This document shows positions 1 to 6,861 of a stretch of DNA of 10,368 nt, in pieces (position 1 is the stretch's first letter; the number at the start of each line of letters is the position of its first letter). The notes beneath the pieces were generated by a model that worked only from the letters and a program-made list of their open reading frames with translations, did not search any database and was not told the DNA's origin. The stretch spans positions 1-10,368 of the forward strand of contig JBBRLA010000275.1 in assembly GCA_038231615.1 (NCBI GenBank). Direction: 5' to 3'. Made by a program: the position numbers and the translations under genes. The stretch is from JBBRLA01 sp038231615 (GTDB lineage Bacteria > Myxococcota_A > Polyangia > Palsa-1104 > JAEUJZ01).

Positions 1-1850
1 ACGCCGAAGTCGATGATGCGATCCTCGGGGCGCAGCACGTCGCCGAGTTCAGTGGCTTCATAGGTGGGCACCGGCTGCGGAGCCGGGATTTCCGGGGGCG
101 GGGCGGATTCGTCGACCTCGGGCACCACGATGTCCGGGGTGGCCCAGAAGGCGGTCGCGTTGGCCTGGGCCTGGGGCCGCGGGGCATGGGAGTGGCTGGC
201 CGCTCGCACGTGGGAGCGGGCCGGCCCGGCGGGCGTCGGCGGGATCACCCTGGCGGCAGGCTCGGGCTGGAGCGCGACGGGTCCTGGCTCGATCGCCGGG
301 GCAGCAGGCGTTGGCGTGATCGCCACGGCGGCAGGCTCGGGCTGGAGCGCGACGGGTCCTGGCTCGACCGCCGGGGTAGCAGGCGTTGGCGTGAGTGCCA
401 CAGTGGGCGCGGGGCTGACGGCGGCAGCAGAGGGCAAGGCCGCGGGAGCAAATGGGTTCGTCGCTGTGGCGGCGGCCACCGGCGCGGGCGCGGGAGCAGA
501 CGATGGCTTCGTCGCTGCGGTTGCGACAGCAGGCGCGGGTCCGGCGGGGGCAACTGGCGCGGGCCTTGCGGCAACTGGCGCGGGCGTGGGAGCAGACGAT
601 GGCTTCGTCGCTGTGGTTGCGACAGCAGGCGCGGGGCTGGCGGGGGCAAGCGGCGCGGGCCTTGCGGTAACCGGGGCGGGAGCGGGTCTGACGGCAAGCG
701 GAGCGGGGCTGGCGGGGGCAAGCGGAGCAGGCCGTGCGGCAACGGGTGCAGGCCGTGCGGCAACGGGTGCAGGCCGTGCGGCAACGGGTGCAGGTCTGGC
801 GGCAACGGGTGCAGGCCGTGCGGCAACAGGTGCAGGCCGTGCGGCAACGGGTGCAGGTCTGGCGGGGGCAAGCGGCGCGGGTCTGGCCGGGGCAAGCGGC
901 GCGGGCCGTGCGGCAACTGGCGCGGGCTTCACCGCCGGAATGGGCCTGCTGGTCGCGGGCCGGGCAACTGGCGCGGGCTTCTCATTTCTGACGGGGGCCT
1001 TAGCCGCCCTTTCCGCGGGCTTCCGAACCGTGACTGCGGCGGGCTTCGCCGCAGCGCGGGCAGGAGGCGCGCTCTGCTTTGCGGGGGCACGGGTCGGCGC
1101 GCTCGGCTTGGCCGGCGCGCGGGCCGACGCACTCTGCTTGATCGGCGCCCGGGACGTCACGCTCGGCTTGGCGGACGCCCGCGTCGTGGCACTCGGCTTG
1201 ACCGGCGCGCGAGATGTCGCGCTCTGCCTGACGGGCGTGCGCGGTGCCGCAGCGGCGGCAGCCGGACTGCGCCGGCCGCTAACCGGTGTCGCGGCGGGAC
1301 GGGCCGCGGGTTTGCTCTCCCTCCTGGGAGTGGAGGTCGCTTTCACCGGCCGTGCTGGCGCGCGCGCAGGTTCTGGACGCGTCCGCTTCGGGGGCGCGGC
1401 CTTCGCCGCCGGGGCCCGCGTCGCGGTCGGGCGCTGCCCTTTCTGCGCGGCGCTCGTGGCACCACGTCCCGATCCACTGGCGGATGATTTTCTCGGCCGC
1501 GCTGGTTCTGGCGCGGCGCTCCAGTCATCGAAGCTCCAGGCGGCGGCGATAGCCCGGTTCTTCACCGCACCGCGCCGGTCCACCGGTTCGACTCGGCGCT
1601 TCGGCGGTGGGGCCGTGGCGCGGCCCCGGGTCTCGCCGGCCCGGGAGGTTTTCGCGCTCTCCTTGACGGAGGTTTTCGCCTGAGCGCCCCGCGTGGGCGC
1701 GGCCGGGCTCTTTCGCCCCGAGGACGGGCTCACCTTCCCGGTGGCGCGGACCTCGGGCTTGCGCCCGCTTCCCGCCTTGCTGGATGCCGCCTTGCCCGCG
1801 CCGCCACCTGTCTTGGATGGTCCCCGGCTGCCGCTGACCGCTTTCGCCAT
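1..1850 (-). CDS. Large Ala/Pro/Lys-rich intrinsically disordered protein, 3' end beyond the left edge
   Basis: The minus-strand frame from ATG 1850 stays open to base 1, giving 616 codons with no stop. An AAGGA lies 10 nt before the ATG. It begins MAKAVSGSRGPSKTGGGAGK. Residues 1-290 are strongly basic and rich in Ala, Pro, Ser, Lys and Arg, like histone H1-type tails. One less biased island with AAAWSFDDW lies near residues 102-110. Residues about 210-259 are five 10-residue units ending in KP or KQ. Residues about 310-380 are a 7-residue PVAARPA repeat. After that come Pro/Ala segments with 25-residue and longer duplications. The last visible residues (ATELGDVLRPEDRIIDFG) are of normal complexity, so a folded C-terminal domain may follow outside the window. 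There is no signal peptide. Function is unknown; a flexible linker or nucleic-acid-binding tail is an inference. The long opposite-strand frames here are shadows: they are Gly/Ala arrays without a ribosome site. Confidence 0.75.
   Translation of the reverse strand, partial: MAKAVSGSRGPSKTGGGAGKAASSKAGSGRKPEVRATGKVSPSSGRKSPAAPTRGAQAKTSVKESAKTSRAGETRGRATAPPPKRRVEPVDRRGAVKNRAIAAAWSFDDWSAAPEPARPRKSSASGSGRGATSAAQKGQRPTATRAPAAKAAPPKRTRPEPARAPARPVKATSTPRRESKPAARPAATPVSGRRSPAAAAAAPRTPVRQSATSRAPVKPSATTRASAKPSVTSRAPIKQSASARAPAKPSAPTRAPAKQSAPPARAAAKPAAVTVRKPAERAAKAPVRNEKPAPVARPATSRPIPAVKPAPVAARPAPLAPARPAPLAPARPAPVAARPAPVAARPAPVAARPAPVAARPAPVAARPAPVAARPAPLAPASPAPLAVRPAPAPVTARPAPLAPASPAPAVATTATKPSSAPTPAPVAARPAPVAPAGPAPAVATAATKPSSAPAPAPVAAATATNPFAPAALPSAAAVSPAPTVALTPTPATPAVEPGPVALQPEPAAVAITPTPAAPAIEPGPVALQPEPAARVIPPTPAGPARSHVRAASHSHAPRPQAQANATAFWATPDIVVPEVDESAPPPEIPAPQPVPTYEATELGDVLRPEDRIIDFG
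252..401. repeat. Two tandem 75-bp units inside the disordered-protein gene
   Basis: Bases 252-326 and 327-401 are near-identical, with about four or five differences. On the minus strand each encodes 25 residues containing PTPA, PAIEPGPVALQPEP or PAVEPGPVALQPEP. The length is a multiple of three, so the frame is kept. Confidence 0.85.
492..636. repeat. 49-bp direct repeat, 96-bp period, inside the disordered-protein gene
   Basis: Bases 492-540 and 588-636 match with one visible mismatch. On the minus strand each encodes a segment containing ATKPSSAP. The offset of 96 bp is a multiple of three and keeps the frame. Confidence 0.85.
727..915. repeat. 21-bp tandem array, about nine units
   Basis: Units start every 21 bp from 727. 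The first six are almost identical and the last three are degenerate. On the minus strand each gives seven residues, mostly PVAARPA. Weaker copies continue to the left as far as about 640. Confidence 0.9.
1074..1223. repeat. 30-bp degenerate tandem array, five units
   Basis: On the minus strand residues about 210-259 are five 10-residue units of the pattern S-A-x-x-R-A-x-x-K-P/Q, for example SATSRAPVKP and SATTRASAKP. The units have diverged more at base level than the 21-bp array, so they look older. Confidence 0.8.
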
Positions 1851-1925
1851 ATTGAATGATTCCTTGCTGCCTTCGTGATCCCGGTCTCGCCGGTCCATGG
1901 CGCCGGTCTATTGAACGACCCTGGC

Positions 1926-1940
1926 GCCTGCCGGGTGCCA
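1926..1940 (-). promoter_or_regulatory. Weak sigma-54-like -24/-12 element before the disordered-protein gene
   Basis: On the minus strand TGGCAC (1940 down to 1935) is followed by GC at 1927-1926, the correct 12-base -24/-12 spacing. The T-T before that GC is replaced by A-G, so the -12 half is poor. The expected start would be near 1914, giving a 64-nt leader to ATG 1850. A chance match is quite possible. Confidence 0.2.
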
Positions 1941-2084
1941 CGTACCTCGCCCGCGAGGGTTTTGTGGCAACGTGCGTCCGCCGCTGTTTGGCATGCGGTT
2001 CGCTAACCCGCCTTTCCATAACATTAGTTGGGTGAAGTGCAAAGTATTGATTGCCTGGCGGACGACTTTGATTACCCTGCCTGC

Positions 2085-3443
2085 ATGTCTAGCACGCCTC
2101 GGGACCCTCTGCACGACGCCTCGCCCCAGCCCAGTCCTCCGACGACGACAGGTTCCCCTGCGGGCCCGCGGCCCCCGGGTCGTCGCAGCCCGCTCTCCGC
2201 TCGGGCCGGCGCGGTGGCCCTGTGCGGCGAACCCCAGGCGGCCGAGCGTCTTCGCGTCGCGCTGACCGTCCCGCCCTTGCCGGTCCACCTGGATGCCGAG
2301 GAGCGCCAGCTCGTCGAGTCGTCCCTTTCGGTGCACCTGTTCCACAGCTTTGCCGCCCGCACCCACCCGCTGACCGTGCGCCACCTCTTGCGGGAGGTCG
2401 AACCCGGGCAAAAGGTGCTGGACCCCTTTTCCGGCAGCGGTACCGTGCTGGTCGAGGCCGCCCTGCGCGGGGCACAGGGGGTGGGGATGGACGTGGGCGA
2501 GTTGCAGGTGCGGCTGGCTCGCTTCAAGGCCACCCCGATGCCCAAGGGGATGCGGCGGTCGCTTCTCGTGCAGGTGGCCCAGGTGGCCGATCGCTCCGAC
2601 GAGCGGGTGGCCAAGCGCCGACGCCCGGCCCGCACCTGGGACGACGTCAGCCACTTCGAGCCCCATGTTTATCTGGAGCTGTGCGGGCTGCGCGAGGAAA
2701 TCGAAGGGGTCCGCACCGGCGATCGGCCGATCGGCGAGGCGCTCTTGCTGATGTTCTCGTCGCTGATCATCAAGGCCTCCCGACAGCGCGCCGAGTCGAG
2801 CCGCGAGGAGGTCAGTCGCACCATCGGCAAGGGGCAGGTGACCCGCTGGTTTCGCTACCGGGCGGAGGAACTGGACCGGCAGCTGGCGGCCTTCGCCGAT
2901 CGAGTGCCCCCGCGGACGCCGCTGCCGCGCCTTCTTCGGGGGGATGCCCGCGTCGACATGCCGGCCCTTCTCGATCCCATGGGCACCGCGGATGTGGTCT
3001 TCACCTCGCCGCCCTACCTGGGGGTATACGACTATGCCGCCCACCACGCCAGGCGGGCCGCGTGGCTGGACATCGACCTGTCGTCGATAGCGGCTGGCGA
3101 GGCGGGCGAGATCGGCGCCCGCCGCCACGGGGCCGGGCTGCCGCAGCGGGAGATCTTGCGGCAGCATCAAGAGGACACCGATCGCTGGGTCGCCGCGGTT
3201 CGCTCGGCGCTGCGGTCGGGGGGCGTGGCGTATGTGCTGGTGGGCGATTCGGCGCTGCCGGGGCCCGGGGCGGCGGGAACGCTGGTGTCGTCTCCCGGAG
3301 ATGCCCCGATCTTGGGAGCGGCGGAACGGGTGGGCCTGCGTCTGCGCGCCGCCTGCGCGGTGGAGCGCCCCTTGCCCCCGGCATCGGTGGCCATCGGATC
3401 GCCGGTGCGCCAGGAGCACCTGCTGCACTTCGTAGCGGAGTGA
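2085..3443 (+). CDS. Putative SAM-dependent DNA (or RNA) methyltransferase, orphan
   Basis: The frame encodes 452 residues from ATG 2085. Motif I, the SAM-binding loop, is VLDPFSGSGTV at residues 111-121. Motif IV, the catalytic loop, is TSPPY at 307-311, followed by LGVYDYAAHHARRAAWLDID. RGDAR precedes it at 285-289. A late GGVAYVLVGDS strand (379-389) and a C-terminal RQEHLLHF complete a Rossmann methyltransferase of the N4/N6-aminomethylase and Trm11-like class. Motif I precedes motif IV by about 190 residues, the alpha-like order. SPPY is commoner in N4-cytosine than in N6-adenine enzymes, but the target is unknown. No restriction nuclease is adjacent. The start is uncertain: no Shine-Dalgarno is visible, the first 45 residues are Pro/Ser-rich and could be untranslated, and GTG 2214 and TTG 2028 are alternatives. 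The frame faces the JAMM gene across a hairpin. Confidence 0.8.
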   Translation: MSSTPRDPLHDASPQPSPPTTTGSPAGPRPPGRRSPLSARAGAVALCGEPQAAERLRVALTVPPLPVHLDAEERQLVESSLSVHLFHSFAARTHPLTVRHLLREVEPGQKVLDPFSGSGTVLVEAALRGAQGVGMDVGELQVRLARFKATPMPKGMRRSLLVQVAQVADRSDERVAKRRRPARTWDDVSHFEPHVYLELCGLREEIEGVRTGDRPIGEALLLMFSSLIIKASRQRAESSREEVSRTIGKGQVTRWFRYRAEELDRQLAAFADRVPPRTPLPRLLRGDARVDMPALLDPMGTADVVFTSPPYLGVYDYAAHHARRAAWLDIDLSSIAAGEAGEIGARRHGAGLPQREILRQHQEDTDRWVAAVRSALRSGGVAYVLVGDSALPGPGAAGTLVSSPGDAPILGAAERVGLRLRAACAVERPLPPASVAIGSPVRQEHLLHFVAE

Positions 3444-3444
3444 T

Positions 3445-3477
3445 GCTCGGGCCCGGTTCGCCGGGGAGCGCGACTTT
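3445..3477 (+). terminator. GC-rich hairpin with TTCG loop between convergent genes
   Basis: CCCGG at 3452-3456 pairs with CCGGG at 3461-3465 around a TTCG tetraloop. GCTC at 3445-3448 pairs with GAGC at 3466-3469 after a three-base G bulge. TTTT follows at 3474-3477, a little beyond the stem. The hairpin sits 2 bases after the methyltransferase stop and 13 bases before the converging stop at 3482. It probably ends plus-strand transcription. The minus strand has no T-run. Confidence 0.55.
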
Positions 3478-3481
3478 TGTA

Positions 3482-4336
3482 TCAGTCCCGGTCCCGTTCT
3501 TCGTAGTAGCGGCTGAGCAGGTAGAAGGGGCTGCCCGCCAGGCGCAACTCGTTCAGCGGGCAGACCGGCTGGCTCTCGCACTGCCGGAGCAGGAGCCAGA
3601 GGCGCGCGCCGTCGTGGGCGTAGACGTTCCAGTCGCCGTCGCGGGGTTCGACGATGTCGAAGAGCCAGTCCAGGCCGGGGCGGGGCCGCGCCAGATCGCC
3701 GACCTGCCCGTGGAAATCCACGTACCCGGTCCTCATATACGAGAGATCGACGTCCGAAAGCACGCCCTGCTCGATGTCGGTGCCGGGGTGGGTGTGATAG
3801 GTACCGATCATGACCTCGTCCTTCTGCAGGGGGCCCAGGTCGGCGGGCATGAAGGTCAGGGTATCCCCAGTGAAGCGGAACGGGGGCACCACCACCCGAG
3901 TGACGTCCACGTCGTTCCCGCCGGGCAGGCGCCTGCCCAGGACGAAGGCCGCCACCTCGCCGAATCCCGGCTGGGCGTTGGAGATCTCCTTCAGGCGCCG
4001 GAGCTGGCACACCGTCCGGGCCCCGAAGCGCACCCGCGAAAGCCGGCCGGAGAGCATCACCGCCAGGCCCCGCGGCGCGGCAGTGCACCTTCCATCGTCC
4101 CCGTGCAGGCCGGGGTGGGGCAGGGCGTCCAGGTCCGACATGAGGATCGCGGCGTTGGCCATCGGGTCGACGGGGTCCAGGTGAGGCACGCCGGCCGCCA
4201 GCTCGCCCCGGGAAAGCCCCCGCTGAAGCGCGCCCATCGGCGCCACCGGCCGCATGGCGCCGATGTGCAGCGCCGCGGTGAGGACCAAGAGGCCGGTCAG
4301 ATAGAGCGTGCAAGCAGCGTGGGGCGCGCGGGCCAT
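3482..4336 (-). CDS. Membrane-anchored JAMM/MPN-domain metallopeptidase
   Basis: The gene encodes 284 residues from ATG 4336, chosen because GAGGGAAGG lies just before it. A TTG at 4375 would add 13 residues without a ribosome site. Residues 10-27 (TLYLTGLLVLTAALHIGA) form one hydrophobic segment, a signal anchor or uncleaved signal, so the catalytic part should be outside the cytoplasm. The JAMM zinc site is readable: Glu127 in GFGEVAAF, His181 and His183 in GTYHTHPG, and Ser194 and Asp197 in LSDVD. The gap from HTH to Ser is 10 residues, slightly longer than the usual 7. JAMM enzymes are zinc isopeptidases or peptidases, including deubiquitinases and Mec-type proteases. The substrate here is unknown. 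No ubiquitin-like, E1 or E2 gene is visible nearby. The family call is firm and the role is open. Confidence 0.82.
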   Translation of the reverse strand: MARAPHAACTLYLTGLLVLTAALHIGAMRPVAPMGALQRGLSRGELAAGVPHLDPVDPMANAAILMSDLDALPHPGLHGDDGRCTAAPRGLAVMLSGRLSRVRFGARTVCQLRRLKEISNAQPGFGEVAAFVLGRRLPGGNDVDVTRVVVPPFRFTGDTLTFMPADLGPLQKDEVMIGTYHTHPGTDIEQGVLSDVDLSYMRTGYVDFHGQVGDLARPRPGLDWLFDIVEPRDGDWNVYAHDGARLWLLLRQCESQPVCPLNELRLAGSPFYLLSRYYEERDRD

Positions 4337-4429
4337 GCCTTCCCTCGGGACCTGCGGACGGGCCACCCGGCCCAAAAAGAACAGTCCTGGCGTATCCCCA
4401 GTATGCCGCGCTCTGCCCAGATTTTGTTG

Positions 4430-4458
4430 AATAAAAAGTGTTTTGTATTACCTACAAA
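4430..4458 (-). promoter_or_regulatory. Possible promoter for the JAMM gene, in an AT-rich patch
   Basis: Bases about 4420-4478 are strikingly AT-rich for this window. On the minus strand TTGTAG (4457-4452) and TTTATT (4435-4430) are spaced 16 bases apart, a weak sigma-70-like pair. The leader to ATG 4336 would be about 85 nt. The pair overlaps the palindrome at 4442-4458. The match is poor, so this is tentative. Confidence 0.25.
4442..4458. promoter_or_regulatory. 17-bp palindromic operator-like site (TTTGTA-N5-TACAAA)
   Basis: A perfect 6-bp inverted repeat with a 5-bp spacer (TTTGTATTACCTACAAA) lies about 105 bp before the JAMM start, in the AT-rich patch. The size and symmetry fit a dimeric repressor or activator site. 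A second copy of the same pattern is at 8109-8125, identical at 12 of 17 positions. The cognate regulator is unknown. Confidence 0.45.
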
Positions 4459-4543
4459 TAATTGATTGAAGACAATGGACGCACCTGTGGCAGGTCCACG
4501 GAAGCATGTTGCCTACAAGGTGTGGGGACCCGGGAGCAAGGGC

Positions 4544-6742
4544 TTAGCCGGGGGTCTTGGCCAGGTCGGTATCGGGGACCAGGACCTGGGTGGCCCGAGG
4601 GGAAACGCGGATGGTGACCACGCCGCCCGCGCCGACGACGTAGCTTTTGTCCTGGTGGTCCAGCGGGTCCTGCAGAATGTCCACCAAGTGGGTCCCGGCG
4701 GAAAACGGGGTCTGCATCTGGCTGCCCTTGTAGGAGGTTTGGCTGGACTTGGCAGGATTTCCGGCGTCCACGGCGCTGACATTGGTCACCACCAGCACGC
4801 TCTTGTTGTCATGGCTGCGGGTGAAGGCCAGGATGCCGGCATCTTCTTCGCCGGCGGTGCGGTCGGTGGACCAGGTCACCCGCAGGTCGCCCCGGCGCAA
4901 CGGTACGTAGCTCTTGCGCATCTTGATGAGCTTCTGGATCCAGCGGAAGGTGTCGTTGGTGGTGTCGAAGGCCGAGTGGGCCAGCATCTCGCGCTGGGCG
5001 CTGCTGCTGCCCAGGTAGGCGTTGCGCAGAATGGTGTCGAAGAGGCGCTCGCGGTTGGCCGGGTCGTTGCCGCCGTGGAATTCCTGCTCGGTGCCGTAGT
5101 AGATGCAGGGGATGCCATCCTGGGTCAGCATCAGCGCCAGGGCGTTGTGGAGCTGCCCGAGGGCCACGTCGCGGTTGTAGGGATCGTTGTTGCAGGCGTT
5201 GATCTCCGAAAGGAACCGCGAGACGTCGTGGTTGTCCAAAAAGTTCACCAGCAGGCGCGAGGGCGGGATGCCGCTGCCGTCCGGGGCCACCGGTCCGCCG
5301 GGGATGGGGTCCTGGTTGTAGATCGGCTTGCCCACCGCCGGGTCGGGCACGGGGACGCCCACCGGGGAGCCGTCTTTTTGCACGCCGCCGGTGGAGTGAA
5401 AGCGCCCGGTATTGTAGTTGGCCGCGTGCTTCTGGGCCTTGTCCGGCTGGAAGAGCAGGCGATCGTTCCACAGGGACTCGGCCTCCGTGGTCTTGCCGCT
5501 GCACTTGACCACGTCGCCGTAGACCTGGAACTTTTGCGAAAAGTAGAAGACCGAGTCCACTTCGTTGTTGTAGGTGTACGAGCCCAGGAGGCTGTCGTCG
5601 CCGTCGAAGGCCTCGCCGAACATCAGCCAGTTCTTCTTCGGCACGGTCAGCGGGTCGATGCCGTAGACCTTGGAGGTCGGGTCGCCGTGGACGTACTTGC
5701 GGATGCCGTTGGTGAACACCTGCCAGAACTCGTGCTCGACGTGCTTCAGGGTGTCGATGCGGAAGCCGTCGAAGTCGAACTCGCGGACGTAGCGGGCAAA
5801 GGCGTGGATGAAGCCCCGGCGCACGTCGTCTCGCCGGGTGTCCAGGTCCTTCAGGCCCCCGGGGAAGTCCGCGGTGGTCAACTGGTCCCAGTTGTCGTAG
5901 TTGGTGGTGCGCCCGTTGCGGTTGTAGACGCCGGGGCGGCTGAAGTCGAGGACATCGCCGTCGCCGGGCCCGTAGTGCACAGGATCCGGGACGACGCGGT
6001 TGATTTCGGGGATGTCGAGGAAGTGGATCGGCGCTTCGCCGTAGCTGCCCTCCTGGGTGAAGCCCTGGACGCGGGTGGGCTGAAAGTCGGGGTCGTATTC
6101 GTCGTAGCGGTGCAGGATGGCCAGGTCGTCGGTGGGGGTCTTGCCATCGCCCTGGGTATCCTTGGCGGTGGAGCCGGAGAGATTCTGGTCGGGCTGTCCG
6201 TTGCCGTTGATGTCGTAGTAGAAGAGCTGCCCCATGTGGTTGGTCACCAGGTCCAGGATGACCTTCATGCCGCGCCCGTGGGCCTGGTCGACCATCTCGC
6301 GCAGCTTGGCCGGGCTGCCGAAGTGGGGGTTGATCTTGTTCAGCGACTGGGTCCAGTAGCCGTGGTAGGCGTCGAAGCCGGCGTCGTAGTCGATGTTCTT
6401 GACGATGGGCGAGATCCACAGGGCGGTCACGCCGAGGGTTTGGAGGTAGTCCAGGTGATCGATGACGCCTTGCCAGTCTCCGCCCTGGTAGCGGCCGGGG
6501 GCGCTGTAGTCCACGCGGTGGTCGTTGTTGGGATCGCCGTCGGAGAAGCGATCGATGATGATCTGATAGATGACCTCATCGCGCCAGTCGCCGCCGTTCA
6601 TGATGGCGGTGGTCGGGGTGTTGACGTCGTGGTCGTCGGCACAGCCCGACAGCGTCAGCAGGCCCGACAGCGCCAGTAGGCCGCAGAGGAGCAAGGAGGG
6701 GACGAAGGGCAGGGGGCTGCCGGGGAGTCGCCGGGGCTTCAT
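4544..6742 (-). CDS. GH13 alpha-amylase family lipoprotein
   Basis: The gene encodes 732 residues from ATG 6742, which has a GAGG 8 nt upstream. The N-terminus is a lipoprotein signal: hydrophobic residues 11-31 and the lipobox LSGC with Cys34. Ala at +2 argues against inner-membrane retention. GH13 conserved regions are intact: region I DLVTNH (164-169), region V-like LDIPEIN (242-248), region II GFRIDTLKHV (326-335, nucleophile Asp330), region III GEAFD (376-380, acid/base Glu377) and region IV FLDNHD (501-506, Asp506). DRFSDGDPNND (64-74) resembles the calcium-loop start of CGTase-like and cyclodextrinase-like amylases. The C-terminal 130 residues look like beta-rich domain C. It should hydrolyse alpha-1,4-glucans such as starch or glycogen at the cell surface. 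It is probably transcribed alone; 207 bp separate its stop from the JAMM start. Confidence 0.93.
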   Translation of the reverse strand: MKPRRLPGSPLPFVPSLLLCGLLALSGLLTLSGCADDHDVNTPTTAIMNGGDWRDEVIYQIIIDRFSDGDPNNDHRVDYSAPGRYQGGDWQGVIDHLDYLQTLGVTALWISPIVKNIDYDAGFDAYHGYWTQSLNKINPHFGSPAKLREMVDQAHGRGMKVILDLVTNHMGQLFYYDINGNGQPDQNLSGSTAKDTQGDGKTPTDDLAILHRYDEYDPDFQPTRVQGFTQEGSYGEAPIHFLDIPEINRVVPDPVHYGPGDGDVLDFSRPGVYNRNGRTTNYDNWDQLTTADFPGGLKDLDTRRDDVRRGFIHAFARYVREFDFDGFRIDTLKHVEHEFWQVFTNGIRKYVHGDPTSKVYGIDPLTVPKKNWLMFGEAFDGDDSLLGSYTYNNEVDSVFYFSQKFQVYGDVVKCSGKTTEAESLWNDRLLFQPDKAQKHAANYNTGRFHSTGGVQKDGSPVGVPVPDPAVGKPIYNQDPIPGGPVAPDGSGIPPSRLLVNFLDNHDVSRFLSEINACNNDPYNRDVALGQLHNALALMLTQDGIPCIYYGTEQEFHGGNDPANRERLFDTILRNAYLGSSSAQREMLAHSAFDTTNDTFRWIQKLIKMRKSYVPLRRGDLRVTWSTDRTAGEEDAGILAFTRSHDNKSVLVVTNVSAVDAGNPAKSSQTSYKGSQMQTPFSAGTHLVDILQDPLDHQDKSYVVGAGGVVTIRVSPRATQVLVPDTDLAKTPG

Positions 6743-6823
6743 GATGTCGACCTCGGAGGGCAGGCTAACCCGGCGCCTTGCCCCGAACAAGCGCGCAGGG
6801 GAGCAGGCCCCACGACGGGGGAC

Positions 6824-6852
6824 ATGACGCAGCGCAAAAGACCCGTTATCCT
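6824..6852 (+). promoter_or_regulatory. Putative sigma-70-type promoter for the 6862 gene
   Basis: ATGACG at 6824-6829 and TATCCT at 6847-6852 have a 17-bp spacer, each matching consensus at four of six positions. The expected start falls almost on ATG 6862, so the transcript would be nearly leaderless. It lies in the 119-bp divergent gap shared with the amylase gene. Confidence 0.35.
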
Positions 6853-6861
6853 GGGAACAGA

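Noticed and set aside
64..1683. 539-residue plus-strand frame of Gly/Ala/Thr-rich sequence (and a 433-residue frame at 186-1487)
   Set aside because: Antisense of the minus-strand Ala/Pro/Lys-rich gene, which has a ribosome site and a normal-complexity end. The plus frames are repeat shadows in GC-rich DNA.
1994..2013. Small hairpin GCGGTT-CGCT-AACC-CGC upstream of the methyltransferase
   Set aside because: Short stem with a bulge and no known regulatory pattern; expected by chance in GC-rich DNA.
2047..2075. TTGATT and GATTAC at 17-bp spacing as a promoter for the methyltransferase
   Set aside because: The -10 half matches consensus at only three of six positions. It would imply a leaderless start at 2085, so it is too weak to annotate.
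1908..4313. 801-residue minus-strand frame
   Set aside because: It overlaps both the methyltransferase and the JAMM gene in other frames, and its sequence is Arg/Pro/Gly-rich without motifs.
2222..4465. 747-residue plus-strand frame
   Set aside because: A shadow of the methyltransferase and antisense to the JAMM gene; no recognisable domain.
4483..4495. ACCTG-TGG-CAGGT hairpin downstream of the amylase gene
   Set aside because: The stem is only 5 bp and no T-run follows on either strand, so I do not call it a terminator.
4466..6679. 737-residue plus-strand Val/Gly/Ala-rich frame
   Set aside because: Exact antisense of the amylase gene, whose catalytic regions are intact. Long mirror frames are expected at this GC content.
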